A DNA stretch of 64,000 nucleotides from Nocardioides zhouii (GCF_004137345.1 NZ_SDWV01000024.1:1-64000); one strand, 5' to 3'; shown: positions 44,727-54,943, counted from the first letter of the stretch. Notes: generated by a model not told the origin, from the letters alone. Made by a program: numbers and translations.

Positions 44727-46513
44727 CACTCGACGGGGAGACGCGACGGCTTGCCGTTGGTCGGCTCCACGCCGTAGCGGCCCAGCACGTAGCCCATGAT
44801 GCGCGAGAAGACCGGGCCGGCGATCGAGCCGCCGCCGCCGTCGACGCGCGGCGCGTGGACGACGACGTAGACGGTGAAGCGGGCGTCGTCGGCCGGCGCG
44901 AAGCCGCCGAACGAGACCGTGGTGCTGCCGTCGTAGCAGCCGCACTCCGCCTCGACGCGCTGCGCGGTGCCGGTCTTGCCGGCGACCAGGTAGCCCGGCA
45001 CGGCCGCAGCCGGCGCGACGCCGTCCTCGGGGTCGACGACCTTCTCCATCATCTTCGCGGTGCCTCGCGCGGCCTGCTTGCTGACGACGCGGGTGCGGGT
45101 GGCGACGTCGGTGCCGACGGTCATGCCCTCGTCGGTGACGGCACTGCCGGAGATCAGGCTCGGCGAGACGCGTACGCCCTTGTTGGCGATCGTGTTCACT
45201 GCCGCGGCCATCTGGAGGACGTTGACTGACAGCGACTGCCCGAAGGCCACCCGGTCCTTCTCCTGCGAGGTCATCACGTCACCGGACTTGAGGAGACCCT
45301 GCGTCTCGCCGCTGACGCCGACGTTGGTCTTCTGGCCGAGGCCGAAGCGCTGGAGGTAGGCGACGAGCTGCGGCGGCGAGAACGCGTCCGCGGCCAGCAC
45401 GGTGCCGATGTTGGACGACTTGGCGATGATCCCGGCCAGCGTCAGCCGGATCATCCCGTGGTCGAACCAGTCGCCGATCACGCGGTCCTGGCGGGCGAGG
45501 TTCGGCGGCACCTTGAACTTCTGCCGCGGGAAGGCCTTGCCGGCGTCGATGAGCGACGACACGGTGAGCACCTTCTCCACCGAGCCGGGCTCGTAGGTGT
45601 CGCTCATCGCCCGCGAGCCACGGTCCTCCTTCTTCACACCGGGCGCCGTCGGCGCGTTGGCGTCGAAGGTCGGCACGTCGACCAGCGCGAGCGTCTCGCC
45701 CGTGCGGGTGTCGAGGACGACCGCCGAGGCGCTCTCGGCGCGGTACTGCTGCACGGCCTGCGCGAGCACCTTCGCGGTGAACCACTGCAGGTCGCGGTCG
45801 ATGGTGGTGTGCAGCGGGGTGCCGTCCTTCGGCTCCTTGAGCGTGCTCTCGCGCAGCGGGATGCGTACGCCCTTGCCCGAGGTGGACTGCCACGTGGCGA
45901 GGCCGTCGGTGCCCGCGAGCTGCTTGTCGAAGGTGCGCTCGAAACCGCCGAGCGGCTCGTCGGTGCCCATGTAGCCGATGAGGTTGGCCGCGACGTCGCC
46001 GGCCGGGTAGTCCCGGATCGGGTCGTCCTCGAGCGTGATGCCCTCGAAGCCGGCGTCGTCCAGCGCGGCAAGTGTGTCGCCGGCCAGCGTGCTCGGCACC
46101 CGTCGGGCGACGTACTCGTAGCGGCTGCCGGTGTTGCGACCCCGCAGCGCGGAGAGGGTCTTGAAGTAGTCGATCGAGAGCCGGTCGGACAGCAGTCGGG
46201 CCAGGTCGGGGGCCGTCCCGGCCGTCAGGACGGGGTCGGCGATCACCATCTTGCCGCGGATCGAGTCGGCCAGCGGTACGCCGTTGCGGTCGAGGATGTC
46301 GCCGCGCTCGGCCTCCAGCGGCAACCGCGCCGCACCCTCCGCGGCGGCCATGGCGGCGTACGACCGCGGGTCGACGCCCTGCAGCTGGACCAGCCGCGCG
46401 CCGAAGAAGGAGAGGACGATCGCGATGAGGACGAACCCGATGCGCAGTCGCAGCAGGGGGGCGCCCCGCGAGGCGCCGCGCTTGCCGTTGCCAGTGGCCC
46501 GTATGCTCGGCAC
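44723..46513 (-). CDS. ftsI: Septal class B penicillin-binding protein FtsI
   Basis: FtsI crosslinks septal peptidoglycan. The 596-residue protein has one N-terminal helix (about 23-42), a class B dimer domain with ERGDILDRNGVPLA, and a transpeptidase domain. The active-site motifs are SVEK (311-314, Ser nucleophile), SSN (366-368) and KTG (513-515). GTG 46513 follows GAGGGAG at 7 nt. A 91-bp gap separates it from the ftsL-like gene. Confidence 0.95.
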   Translation of the reverse strand: MPSIRATGNGKRGASRGAPLLRLRIGFVLIAIVLSFFGARLVQLQGVDPRSYAAMAAAEGAARLPLEAERGDILDRNGVPLADSIRGKMVIADPVLTAGTAPDLARLLSDRLSIDYFKTLSALRGRNTGSRYEYVARRVPSTLAGDTLAALDDAGFEGITLEDDPIRDYPAGDVAANLIGYMGTDEPLGGFERTFDKQLAGTDGLATWQSTSGKGVRIPLRESTLKEPKDGTPLHTTIDRDLQWFTAKVLAQAVQQYRAESASAVVLDTRTGETLALVDVPTFDANAPTAPGVKKEDRGSRAMSDTYEPGSVEKVLTVSSLIDAGKAFPRQKFKVPPNLARQDRVIGDWFDHGMIRLTLAGIIAKSSNIGTVLAADAFSPPQLVAYLQRFGLGQKTNVGVSGETQGLLKSGDVMTSQEKDRVAFGQSLSVNVLQMAAAVNTIANKGVRVSPSLISGSAVTDEGMTVGTDVATRTRVVSKQAARGTAKMMEKVVDPEDGVAPAAAVPGYLVAGKTGTAQRVEAECGCYDGSTTVSFGGFAPADDARFTVYVVVHAPRVDGGGGSIAGPVFSRIMGYVLGRYGVEPTNGKPSRLPVEW

Positions 46514-46604
46514 TGATCTCCCTCATTCCCGGCCGTCGCCCTGGTGACGGCGGCCTGTCGACGAATCTATGCGTGGCGTGGCGCGGATCGATGCGCCCGC
46601 GCCG

Positions 46605-47204
46605 TCAGCGGTTTCGGTTCTTGCCCTGCTTGTTGCCCTGCTTGTTCTTGCCCGTCCCGGGCAACTTGGCGTCGGCCGGCTGCTCGCCGGCGGCCGGGGT
46701 CTCGGTCGTCGTCTCGGTCGTCGGCGGTACCTCGACGATCGTCGGTTCCGGCGCCAGCACGGCCGGGATCACCGGCGCGGGCGGCAGCAGCTGGATGGCG
46801 TTCTCGCGGGTGGCGGGCGTACGGACGCCACTCGTCTTGCCGGTGGCGAGGTCGAGGAAGACCGGAGCGGCCGGGATGACCATGCCCATCGACTGAGCCG
46901 CCTGGGCCACCCGCTGCGGGTTGCGCAGCTCGTCGAGCTCCATGCGCAGCGTCTGCTCGCGGGCCGCCAGGGTGTCGGCCTCGGACTGCAGCGACGACGC
47001 GGCGAACGACGCCTGCTGCATCGAGGTGTTGAAGAGGAGCAGTCCGACGATGCCGGCCACCAGCACCAGGCTGACCAGCGTCACGAAGGGCACCCGCGGT
47101 GCGCGCGAACGCACCCGCGGCACGACCGAGAGCCGCGCCTTGTCGACGGCCTCCTGGGCGAGCCGGCTAACGCGGGTCCGGGGCTGCAGGGCGGGGCTGC
47201 TCAT
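46605..47204 (-). CDS. FtsL-like bitopic septal protein
   Basis: Position between rsmH and ftsI, small size and layout identify this as the FtsL-equivalent. The 199-residue protein has a basic N-terminus to about 38, a helix (about 40-60, [19 protein letters not shown]) and an outside heptad region ([20 protein letters not shown]) ending in [16 protein letters not shown] Pro/Thr-rich tail and a Lys/Asn/Gln-rich end ([10 protein letters not shown]) follow. FtsL sequences are poorly conserved, so the assignment rests on context. The ATG overlaps the rsmH stop. Confidence 0.82.
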   Translation of the reverse strand: MSSPALQPRTRVSRLAQEAVDKARLSVVPRVRSRAPRVPFVTLVSLVLVAGIVGLLLFNTSMQQASFAASSLQSEADTLAAREQTLRMELDELRNPQRVAQAAQSMGMVIPAAPVFLDLATGKTSGVRTPATRENAIQLLPPAPVIPAVLAPEPTIVEVPPTTETTTETPAAGEQPADAKLPGTGKNKQGNKQGKNRNR

Positions 47205-48226
47205 CTGACGACTCCTGGGGGAAGAGGACGGGAGGCGGGGCGGGAGGTCTTGCGGGAGTCGGGGCGTGAGGTGGTGCGGGTCGGCAGGACGCGCTCGACG
47301 GCACGCAGCCGGACCGACGCCGCCCGGGGGTTCTCGGCGATCTCGTGCTCGTCGGCCCGCTCGGCGCCGCGGGTGACCAGGCGCAGCGCGGGCTCCGATC
47401 CCTCGGGCACGAACGGCAGGTCGTGCGGCACGTCGAGGCGGGTCGCGTCGGCGAACGCCCGCTTGACCAGCCGGTCCTCGAGCGAGTGGTAGGACTCCAC
47501 GACCACGCGGCCGCCGACCCCGATCGACTCGATCGAGACAGGGATCGCACGGCGCAGGACGGCCAGCTCGTCGTTGACCGCCATCCGCAGCGCCTGGAAC
47601 GTGCGCTTCGCGGGGTGACCGCCCGTACGCCGGGCCGGGGCCGGGATGGTGGCGTAGAGCAGCTCGACCAGCTCGGCGCTCGTCGTGAACGGCGTCGTCT
47701 CGCGGCGTCGTACGACCTCGCGGGCGATGCGGCTCGCGAACTTCTCCTCGCCGTACTCCCGCAGGATGCGCGTCAGCTCCTGCGGGGTCGCGGTGTTGAG
47801 GAGGTCGGCCGCGGTGTGGCCCGTCGTCGGGTCCATCCGCATGTCGAGGGGAGCGTCCTCGGAGTAGGCGAAGCCGCGGTCGCGCACGTCGAGCTGCATC
47901 GAGGACACGCCGAGGTCGAAGAAGACCGCGTCGGCGTGGTCGATGCCGAGGGAGCCGAGCACCTCGGGGAGCTCGTCGTAGACCGCGTGGACGGCGGTGA
48001 AGCGCTCGCCGTGCGCGGCCAGCCGCTCGCGGGACATCTCGAGGGCGGCGGGGTCGCGGTCGATCCCGACGACGCGTGTCTGGGGCAGCCGCTCGAGGAC
48101 GGCCTCACTGTGGCCGCCCAGGCCGAGGGTGCAGTCGACGTAGACCGACCCGGGCTCCGTGAGGGCAGGCGTCAGGAGGGCGACGACCCGGTCGAGGAGC
48201 ACCGGGGCGTGGCTGGGAGTGCGCAT
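47201..48226 (-). CDS. rsmH: 16S rRNA (cytosine-1402-N4) methyltransferase RsmH
   Basis: RsmH (MraW) methylates N4 of C1402 in the 30S subunit. The 341-residue protein has the SAM site [27 protein letters not shown], the [15 protein letters not shown] catalytic region, [15 protein letters not shown] and [12 protein letters not shown]. The last 25 residues are a basic, Arg/Ser-rich extension. ATG 48226 lies 15 bp after the small membrane ORF. Confidence 0.96.
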   Translation of the reverse strand: MRTPSHAPVLLDRVVALLTPALTEPGSVYVDCTLGLGGHSEAVLERLPQTRVVGIDRDPAALEMSRERLAAHGERFTAVHAVYDELPEVLGSLGIDHADAVFFDLGVSSMQLDVRDRGFAYSEDAPLDMRMDPTTGHTAADLLNTATPQELTRILREYGEEKFASRIAREVVRRRETTPFTTSAELVELLYATIPAPARRTGGHPAKRTFQALRMAVNDELAVLRRAIPVSIESIGVGGRVVVESYHSLEDRLVKRAFADATRLDVPHDLPFVPEGSEPALRLVTRGAERADEHEIAENPRAASVRLRAVERVLPTRTTSRPDSRKTSRPASRPLPPGVVR

Positions 48227-48241
48227 CGAGTCAGGCCCCGC

Positions 48242-48400
48242 TCAACCCTGTGATCCCAGGTGCGTCAGCAGGAGCAGGCCGAGCGCCAGGGCCGAGGCCG
48301 TGGCCGCGGAGAACGCGATGAGGGTGACCGCCTCGCGCGCCTGGTCGCGCACCCGCAGCGGCGGTGCCGCGGTGCGTCCCAAGGGCTGGGTGGTGCTCAT
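48242..48400 (-). CDS. Small one-helix membrane protein between mraZ and rsmH
   Basis: This 52-residue open frame begins MSTTQPLGRTAAPPL and contains one probable helix, about 26-48 (AVTLIAFSAATASALALGLLLLTHLG), shown here in part. It is read in the cluster direction, 15 bp before rsmH. No strong ribosome binding site is seen (a weak GGGG is about 12 nt upstream). It resembles no family I know. It may be a small division protein or a chance frame; composition and position favour a real gene. Confidence 0.5.
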   Translation of the reverse strand: MSTTQPLGRTAAPPLRVRDQAREAVTLIAFSAATASALALGLLLLTHLGSQG

Positions 48401-48633
48401 GGTCTCGACCCCATTGCTACTGGTTGCTGCTCGGTGCTGCTGACGGTGCTGCTGTGGTGTGGCGGTGCTGGCGGTGCGGCTGACACTCCCCGTCGTGTGG
48501 CGCGAGGTGAGCCGCCGCACCAGGTCCCTGCCCGCTCCCTGCGTTCTTGGGGGGCCCTCTGGTGCCGGGGAAGTGCCCCAGATGGCCACGCGAGGGAGCG
48601 GGCTCGAGACCTGGTGATACGGGTCTGTCAGCT

Positions 48634-48675
48634 GTGGAGTTGTCGGTGCGTCGGTGCCGGTGGAGCGAAGTGGAG
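48634..48675 (+). promoter_or_regulatory. Second cluster of MraZ-type boxes, opposite orientation
   Basis: On the plus strand GTGGAG occurs at 48634-48639, 48660-48665 and 48670-48675. The last two, with CGAA between them, are identical over 16 bp to the two boxes in the mraZ promoter, but on the other strand. They lie 8 to 49 bp past the mraZ stop, in the 282-bp gap before rsmH. The rest of that gap is GGTGCTG-rich low complexity with no recognised gene besides the small ORF. Confidence 0.5.
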
Positions 48676-48682
48676 CGGGTGC

Positions 48683-49111
48683 TCAGATGCCGGGGAAGAC
48701 CTCGTCGCTGAGCTCGGAGAACTTCTGCTCCTGCTCCTCCGAGTAGGTCGCCCACGCAGTGGGGTCCCAGATCTCGATGCGGTTCATCGAGCCGATGACC
48801 ACGCACTCCTTGCGGAGCGAGGCGTACTCCCGCAGCGGTGCCGGGATGTTGATCCGTCCCTGCTTGTCCGGCACCTCCTGGCTGGCGGCGGCGAACAGCA
48901 TGCGGACGTAGTCGCGGGTGCTCTTCTGCGTGACCGGCGCCTCTCGGAGCCGGTCGGTGAGCCGGCCGAAGTCCTCCAGCGACCAGACAGTGAGGCAGCG
49001 CTCCTGCCCCCTGGTCACCACGAGTCCCTCCGTCAGCTCGTCCCTGAACTTCGCCGGGAGGAAGAGGCGGCCCTTCTCGTCGAGCTTGGGCGTGTAGGTG
49101 CCGAAGAACAT
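48683..49111 (-). CDS. mraZ: Transcriptional regulator MraZ
   Basis: MraZ is an AbrB-like DNA-binding ring that represses its own operon. The 142-residue protein has two repeats of the fold: [20 protein letters not shown] at the start and the second, [18 protein letters not shown]. The DEKGR and DKQGR turns are the DNA-contact loops. ATG 49111 has AGGGGAGG 6 nt upstream. Its promoter carries four matching boxes, supporting autoregulation of the division cluster. Confidence 0.96.
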   Translation of the reverse strand: MFFGTYTPKLDEKGRLFLPAKFRDELTEGLVVTRGQERCLTVWSLEDFGRLTDRLREAPVTQKSTRDYVRMLFAAASQEVPDKQGRINIPAPLREYASLRKECVVIGSMNRIEIWDPTAWATYSEEQEQKFSELSDEVFPGI

Positions 49112-49151
49112 CCGGCACCTCCCCTTGCTCGGCGGGCAGATCGACCCTGTC

Positions 49152-49193
49152 CCCCACTTCGCACCACATTACTCCACTTCGCTCCACCGTCAA
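49152..49193 (-). promoter_or_regulatory. mraZ: mraZ promoter with four MraZ boxes
   Basis: On the minus strand a TTGACG -35 (49188-49193) and TAATGT -10 (49166-49171) are separated by 16 nt. Four hexamers GTGGAG (49182-49187), GTGGAG (49172-49177), GTGGTG (49162-49167) and GTGGGG (49152-49157) repeat every 10 bp on one DNA face. The first two fill the spacer and the third overlaps the -10, so bound MraZ should block polymerase. Confidence 0.85.
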
Positions 49194-49318
49194 TCGAATC
49201 GCGCATGTTTCCCGCGTGAATTTCGACGGATCCACCACGCCACGCGTACGCCCCTCTCCGGTGCCGAGTGGGGGTGCTGAGCGTGGAACGGGCCCGATCG
49301 ACGCCGTTGCGTGCCGAG

Positions 49319-49367
49319 GTGGGGGTCGGGTGGGGGATCACCGCGCCGCGGGTGGTGGAAAGTGGGG
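49319..49367 (+). promoter_or_regulatory. GTGG repeats upstream of moxR
   Basis: The plus strand has GTGGGG at 49319 and 49330 (11-bp spacing) and GTGGTG at 49352 with GTGGGG at 49362 (10-bp spacing). They resemble the MraZ boxes of the divergent mraZ promoter. The G-rich composition makes chance matches possible. Confidence 0.35.
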
Positions 49368-49398
49368 CGCAGTCAGGTAACGGTCCGCATCCGGGCCT

Positions 49399-49449
49399 TC
49401 GACGGGCCGCGCGAGGCGGGTATGTTGCGCGCACCACATACCGTGGTGC
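49399..49449 (+). promoter_or_regulatory. moxR operon promoter and palindrome
   Basis: TCGACG (49399-49404) and TATGTT (49421-49426), 16 nt apart, form a plausible promoter with a start near 49433. A perfect inverted repeat, GCACCAC-ATACC-GTGGTGC (49431-49449), covers that start point and could be an operator. Confidence 0.5.
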
Positions 49450-49496
49450 CAGCGTGGATGGGCGCGGGCGAGGGTTGACGAGGGGATGGGCGAGAC

Positions 49497-50484
<988 letters not shown>

Positions 50485-50492
<8 letters not shown>

Positions 50493-51753
50493 GGCGCTCG
50501 CTGCACTGACCGTCCGGGGACGGGCGTTCCTGGCCGCCGGCATCACCACGATCGTGGCCGCGATCATCGTCGGGCACTCCTCCGTGGTGCGCATCGGCGT
50601 GCTGGTCGCCGTGCTGCCGCTCCTCACCGCCTGGTGGGTCGGCCGCTCGCGCTACCGCCTCGCGCTCGTACGCACCGTGTCCCCGCAGCTCGTCGCCGCC
50701 GGTCAGCCGGCGACCGTCGAGCTGACGGTGTCCAACGAGTCGCGGACGCCGACGGGCGTGCTGCTGCTCGAGGAGCGGCTCCCCTACGTCCTGGGCACCC
50801 GGCCCCGCTTCGTGCTGGAGGGGCTCGGCCACGGCTGGCGGCGGCACGCGACGTACGTCGTGCGCTCGGAGCTGCGCGGCCAGTTCGACATCGGCCCGAT
50901 GTCGGTGCGGGTGACCGACCCGTTCGGGCTCGTCGAGCTCGGCCGCACCTTCCACGCCACCGCCCGGCTGACCGTCACGCCGCGCACCATCACCCTGCCC
51001 ACGATCCCGCTCGGCGGCGCGTGGACCGGGTCGGGCGACAACCGTCCCCGTGCCTTCGCGACCGGCAGCGCCGAGGACGTCACCGTCCGCGAGTACCGCC
51101 GGGGCGACGACCTGCGCCGCGTCCACTGGCGCAGCTCGGCGCGCGTCGGTGAGCTCATGGTCCGGCGCGAGGAGCAGCCGTGGCAGTCGCGCGCCACCGT
51201 CTTCCTCGACAACCGCGGCACCTCGCACCGGGGCCAGGGCGCGGCCAGCTCCCTCGAGGGTGCCGTCTCGGCGGCCGCATCCATCGCGGTGCATCTCACC
51301 CACCTCGGCTACACCGTGCGCCTGGTCACCGCCTCGGGTGACAGCCGCGAGACGCAGTGGCACTCCCAGACCGGCCAGGTGAGCACGGTTCCGCTGCTCG
51401 AGGCGCTCGCTGTCGTGCAGCTCGACCACCGCCCCGCACCCGACACGCAGTGGCTGGCCGAGCCCGGCCACGGGGGTCTGGTCGTCGGGGTCTTCGGAGG
51501 ACTCGGCGAGCCGGACCTGCCGTTCCTGCGTCGCCTCCAGCACCACGCGTCGTCGAGCCTGGCGATCGCGCTCGACGCCGACGCGTGGGCGCCGCACCTG
51601 CCGGTCCAGCCCGGCCTCAGCTCCGCGACCCACCTCACCTCGACCGGGTGGCGCTCGGTCACCCTCGGTCCGCGCGACCGGCTCGACACCGCCTGGCAGG
51701 AGCTGGGCCTGATGCAGAGCCGGGCCACGGCATCGGCAGGAGCGGCACGATGA
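50485..51753 (+). CDS. DUF58 domain protein
   Basis: The 422-residue protein has two N-terminal helices (about 12-50), a beta-rich region and the DUF58 core at about 185-235 (VREYRRGDDLRRVHWRSSAR). The core precedes a von Willebrand A-like fold (ATVFLDNRG). DUF58 proteins are coupled with MoxR. The GTG overlaps the moxR stop by 8 bp. Its outside or inside orientation is not settled by the sequence. Confidence 0.88.
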
Positions 51754-51763
51754 AGGCGACATC

Positions 51764-54130
51764 ATGAAGTCAAGCTGGAGCAGCCTCCCTCACCAGCTGC
51801 GCGTGGCGGGCATCGCGATGCTCGCGGCCTGGGCGACCGTCCTGTCCTGGCGGGTGCTGACCACCGGCTTCGCCGAGGTCGGTTTCCCCCTCCTCTTCAT
51901 CGGCGTGGTGATCGCCGGCGGCGGCGCCCTCGCGCGCTGGAGCCGACTGCCGGCCGCCGCGATCATCGCCGGCCAGCTGGTGGTGGGCGCGCTGCTCGTG
52001 CTCGGCACCACGACCGGCTCGCCGTTCCCGACGCCCGGCAACGTCGACGACTTCCGCGCGGCTCTCGATGCCGCGCTCGCGAGCTCGCGCGCGTACGCCG
52101 CCCCGGTCCAGGCCGGCGTGCCGCCCGTCTACCCGCTGCTGCTCATCGGCGGCGCGCTCGTGATCGTGCTCGTCGACATCGTGGCCTGCACGCTCCGCCG
52201 CGCGCCCGTGGCCGGGCTGGTCCTGCTGGCGGCGTACACCCTGCCCGTCGCGGTGACCGGCGAGGCCGTCTCGTGGTGGCTGTTCTCCGTCGTCGCCGGC
52301 CTCTTCCTGACCCTCGTCTTCCTCCAGCACAGCGACCACGTCACCAGCTGGGGCCGCGCCGCCGACGGCGAGAAGGGCTCGTTCTCGGTGCGCACCGGGG
52401 CGATCGGCAACACCGCCCTCGGTCTCGGCGCGGGGGCGATCGCGCTGGCCCTCGTCGTGCCCCTGTCGGTGCCCACGATGACGATGAGCGTCTTCGACGG
52501 CAACGGGCCCGGCACCCGCGAGGTCCAGGTCAAGGACCCGATGGTCGACCTGCGCCGCGACCTCAGCCGCGGTGAGGACATCGACCTGCTGACGGTCACC
52601 ACCTCCGGCCCGCGGCCGACGTACTTCCGGCTCTCCGTCCTGGCGCGCTTCAACGGCTCCCAGTGGACGCCCGGCGACCGCGAGATCCCCGACACCCAGA
52701 CGGCCACCGGTCCCCTGCCTCCGCTCGACGGGGTGGCGCTCGACGTGGATCGCAAGGAGTTCAAGTACGACGTCCGCATCGGTCCGGACTTCGAGTCCAC
52801 GTGGCTGCCGACCACGGCGCAGACCACGCAGATCGCCGCCGGCGCGGACTGGCGCTACGACGTCAACACGCGCGACTTCATCGCCGCCCGCGACGACGTG
52901 ACGACGGCCGACCGGACGTACGACTTCACCGGTGCCCAGCTGACCTACGACGCCGACTCGATGAACAGCGCGGTCTCGGGCGCGGGCACCGTGGCGGGGA
53001 TCTTCACCGAGATCCCGCCCGGCCTCAACAACGAGATCCGCCGGCTGGCCGCCAGCGTGACCGCGGACGCGCCGACCCGGTTCCAGAAGGCGCAGCTGCT
53101 GCAGCAGTGGTTCCGCGAGGACGGCGACTTCCGCTACGACCAGGCCCAGGTCGAGTCGGCCGGCAGCGGTGGTGCGGACCTGCTGGCCTTCCTGCGGGAC
53201 AAGGTCGGGTACTGCGAACAGTTCGCCGCGACGATGGCGATCATGGCGCGCGTCCTCGGCATCCCCAGCCGGGTGGCCGTGGGCTTCCTCGAGCCGGAGA
53301 AGTCCACCAACGGCGCGTGGGTGTTCTCCGCCCACGACCTGCACGCGTGGCCCGAGCTCTACTTCCCCGGCTCCGGCTGGGTGCGCTTCGAGCCGACCCC
53401 GCAGGCACGGGCAGGCGAGGTCCCCGACTACACCACCGCCGACTTCGCACCCGTGACCGAGGCACCGTCGCCGAGCGCGACCCAGTCGAGCGAGCTGCTG
53501 CCGGAGCGCGGCGCGAGCCCGAGCGCCGACGCAGGGTCCGCCGACGAGGACACCTCCTCCATCCCGTGGGTGCCGCTCCTGGCCGGGATCCTCGGCCTCG
53601 CGGTCGTGGCCCTGCTGCTCCTGACCCCTCGCCTGGTGCGCGCGGCGCGACGCCGTCGCCGGCTGGCCGGTGACATCGAGGACCTCTGGGTCGAGCTGCG
53701 CGACGTCGCCCGCGACCTGGGCCACGCTTGGCCCGTCGGCCGCTCCCCGCGCCGGGCCGGCGAGTGGCTCGGCCGCCTGCTGGCCGCACCCGTCACCGGC
53801 GGCGAGCGCGCCGACCGTCCCCGCCGCGGACGCGACCAGGCCCCTGAGGCGGCAGCCGCCCTCGACCGTCTGGTGCGCGTCCTCGAGCACAGTCGCTACT
53901 CACGCGAGCCGGAGACCTACACCGCCGAGCGGTTCGCGGGCGACGCGGAGCTCGTCGAGGCGGCCCTGGCCGCCGGCGTCACTCCCCGCGAGGTCCGCCG
54001 CGCGGCCTGGTGGCCCGCCTCGGTCGTGGGACGACGTACGTCCTGGCGCCCCCGCGCGGCGCGCGCCACGCAGACCCAGACGCCCGTCGACCCCGAGACC
54101 AGCCGGACGGTCGACGAGCTCGTCGGCTGA
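51764..54130 (+). CDS. Membrane-bound transglutaminase-like protein (DUF3488)
   Basis: This 788-residue protein has six or so N-terminal helices (about 12-230), an outside transglutaminase-like domain, another helix at about 600-622, and a C-terminal DUF4129-like tail. The catalytic Cys is C484 in KVGYCEQFAATMA and the His is H527 in AHDLHAWPELYF. The third residue position is Glu (WVRFEPTP), as is common in this group. It may process peptides or act on wall proteins. The TGA stop is the start of a 31-bp repeat array. Confidence 0.9.
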   Translation: MKSSWSSLPHQLRVAGIAMLAAWATVLSWRVLTTGFAEVGFPLLFIGVVIAGGGALARWSRLPAAAIIAGQLVVGALLVLGTTTGSPFPTPGNVDDFRAALDAALASSRAYAAPVQAGVPPVYPLLLIGGALVIVLVDIVACTLRRAPVAGLVLLAAYTLPVAVTGEAVSWWLFSVVAGLFLTLVFLQHSDHVTSWGRAADGEKGSFSVRTGAIGNTALGLGAGAIALALVVPLSVPTMTMSVFDGNGPGTREVQVKDPMVDLRRDLSRGEDIDLLTVTTSGPRPTYFRLSVLARFNGSQWTPGDREIPDTQTATGPLPPLDGVALDVDRKEFKYDVRIGPDFESTWLPTTAQTTQIAAGADWRYDVNTRDFIAARDDVTTADRTYDFTGAQLTYDADSMNSAVSGAGTVAGIFTEIPPGLNNEIRRLAASVTADAPTRFQKAQLLQQWFREDGDFRYDQAQVESAGSGGADLLAFLRDKVGYCEQFAATMAIMARVLGIPSRVAVGFLEPEKSTNGAWVFSAHDLHAWPELYFPGSGWVRFEPTPQARAGEVPDYTTADFAPVTEAPSPSATQSSELLPERGASPSADAGSADEDTSSIPWVPLLAGILGLAVVALLLLTPRLVRAARRRRRLAGDIEDLWVELRDVARDLGHAWPVGRSPRRAGEWLGRLLAAPVTGGERADRPRRGRDQAPEAAAALDRLVRVLEHSRYSREPETYTAERFAGDAELVEAALAAGVTPREVRRAAWWPASVVGRRTSWRPRAARATQTQTPVDPETSRTVDELVG

Positions 54131-54370
54131 CCGGGCACTTCCTCGCGCTACAGGACGCCGACCGGGCACTTCGTGCCCGTCAGGCGCGGTGATCGGGCGC
54201 TTCGTGTCCGTCAGGCAGGGTGACCGGGCGCTTCGTGCCCGTCAGGCGCGCTCGGTCATTGCGACGACGTGCCCGGTGACCCGTTGGGACGGGCACGAAG
54301 GGGGAGGTCAGCGCCACGTAGCGCGAGGAAGTGCCCGGTCGGCGCATCCCAGCGCGAGGAAGCGCCCGGT
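54130..54370. repeat. Eight-unit array of 31-bp hairpin repeats, four direct and four inverted
   Basis: Units begin at 54130, 54161, 54192 and 54223 on the plus strand (consensus start ACCGGGCACTTCGTGCCCGT). Four more end at 54277, 54308, 54339 and 54370 in inverted orientation, all at exact 31-bp steps. Unit B carries a perfect CGGGCAC-TTC-GTGCCCG hairpin (54163-54179). The first 22 bases of unit A recur exactly, inverted, at 54318-54339. The first base is the last base of the transglutaminase stop, and the DUF3040 stop follows after 10 bp, so the array fills the convergent gap. It may act as a bidirectional terminator or be a mobile extragenic repeat. Confidence 0.85.
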
Positions 54371-54380
54371 CAGCGGTGGG

Positions 54381-54827
54381 TCAGAAGCCGCGCTCGCGGC
54401 GCCGACGCCACCGCTCTTCCATCCGCTCCATGAAGGGGGTGCCGGACCGCTGACGGCCGACACGACCCGGACGGTGCTGGCGACCACCGTCGACCACGCC
54501 GAAGCCGGTGCGGCCGGAGGCGCGCACCTTCGGGGTCACGGCGCTGGGGCTGCGGGCCGAGGTGAGGGCGAGGATCGCGCCGCCGAGCATCACCACGAAG
54601 CCGAGGACGCCGACGATCGTCTGGATGACCGCGGTCAGCTCGAGGAGGACGGCGGCGATCAGCAGGCCGATGCCGGCCACCAGGACAACGCCGCCCAGGA
54701 TCATCCGGCGACGGGCCGTGCGCTGGAACGAGGTGCCGCGGAGGGTGGAGGCGAACTTGGGGTCTTCCTCGACGAGGGCGCGCTCCATCTGCTCGAGCAT
54801 TCGCAGTTCTTCCTCGGAGAGCTCCAC
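54381..54827 (-). CDS. DUF3040 membrane protein
   Basis: This 148-residue protein has the DUF3040 N-terminus (LSEEELRMLEQMERALVEED), two helices at about 42-62 and 66-90, and a basic Arg-rich end (ERWRRRRERGF). The family is typical of actinobacteria and has no assigned function. GTG 54827 has GAGGAGG about 6 nt upstream. It is convergent with the transglutaminase gene across the repeat array. Confidence 0.85.
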   Translation of the reverse strand: MELSEEELRMLEQMERALVEEDPKFASTLRGTSFQRTARRRMILGGVVLVAGIGLLIAAVLLELTAVIQTIVGVLGFVVMLGGAILALTSARSPSAVTPKVRASGRTGFGVVDGGRQHRPGRVGRQRSGTPFMERMEERWRRRRERGF

Positions 54828-54943
54828 TGTTCCTCCTCACCTCTCACCGCAAGTCTAGGCACGCGCCGGGGCCTACGGTAGGCGTCCTGGTGAAATTCAC
54901 CCCGATGCGGGGGTCGTAGAAGGCTGGCACGGTCCTCGGAGCG

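Noticed and set aside
49475-49480. TTGACG as a -35 for moxR
   Set aside because: A matching -10 would fall inside the coding sequence after GTG 49497; TCGACG/TATGTT upstream fits better.
54130-54370. CRISPR array
   Set aside because: Units abut without unique spacers, half are inverted, and there is no cas gene nearby.
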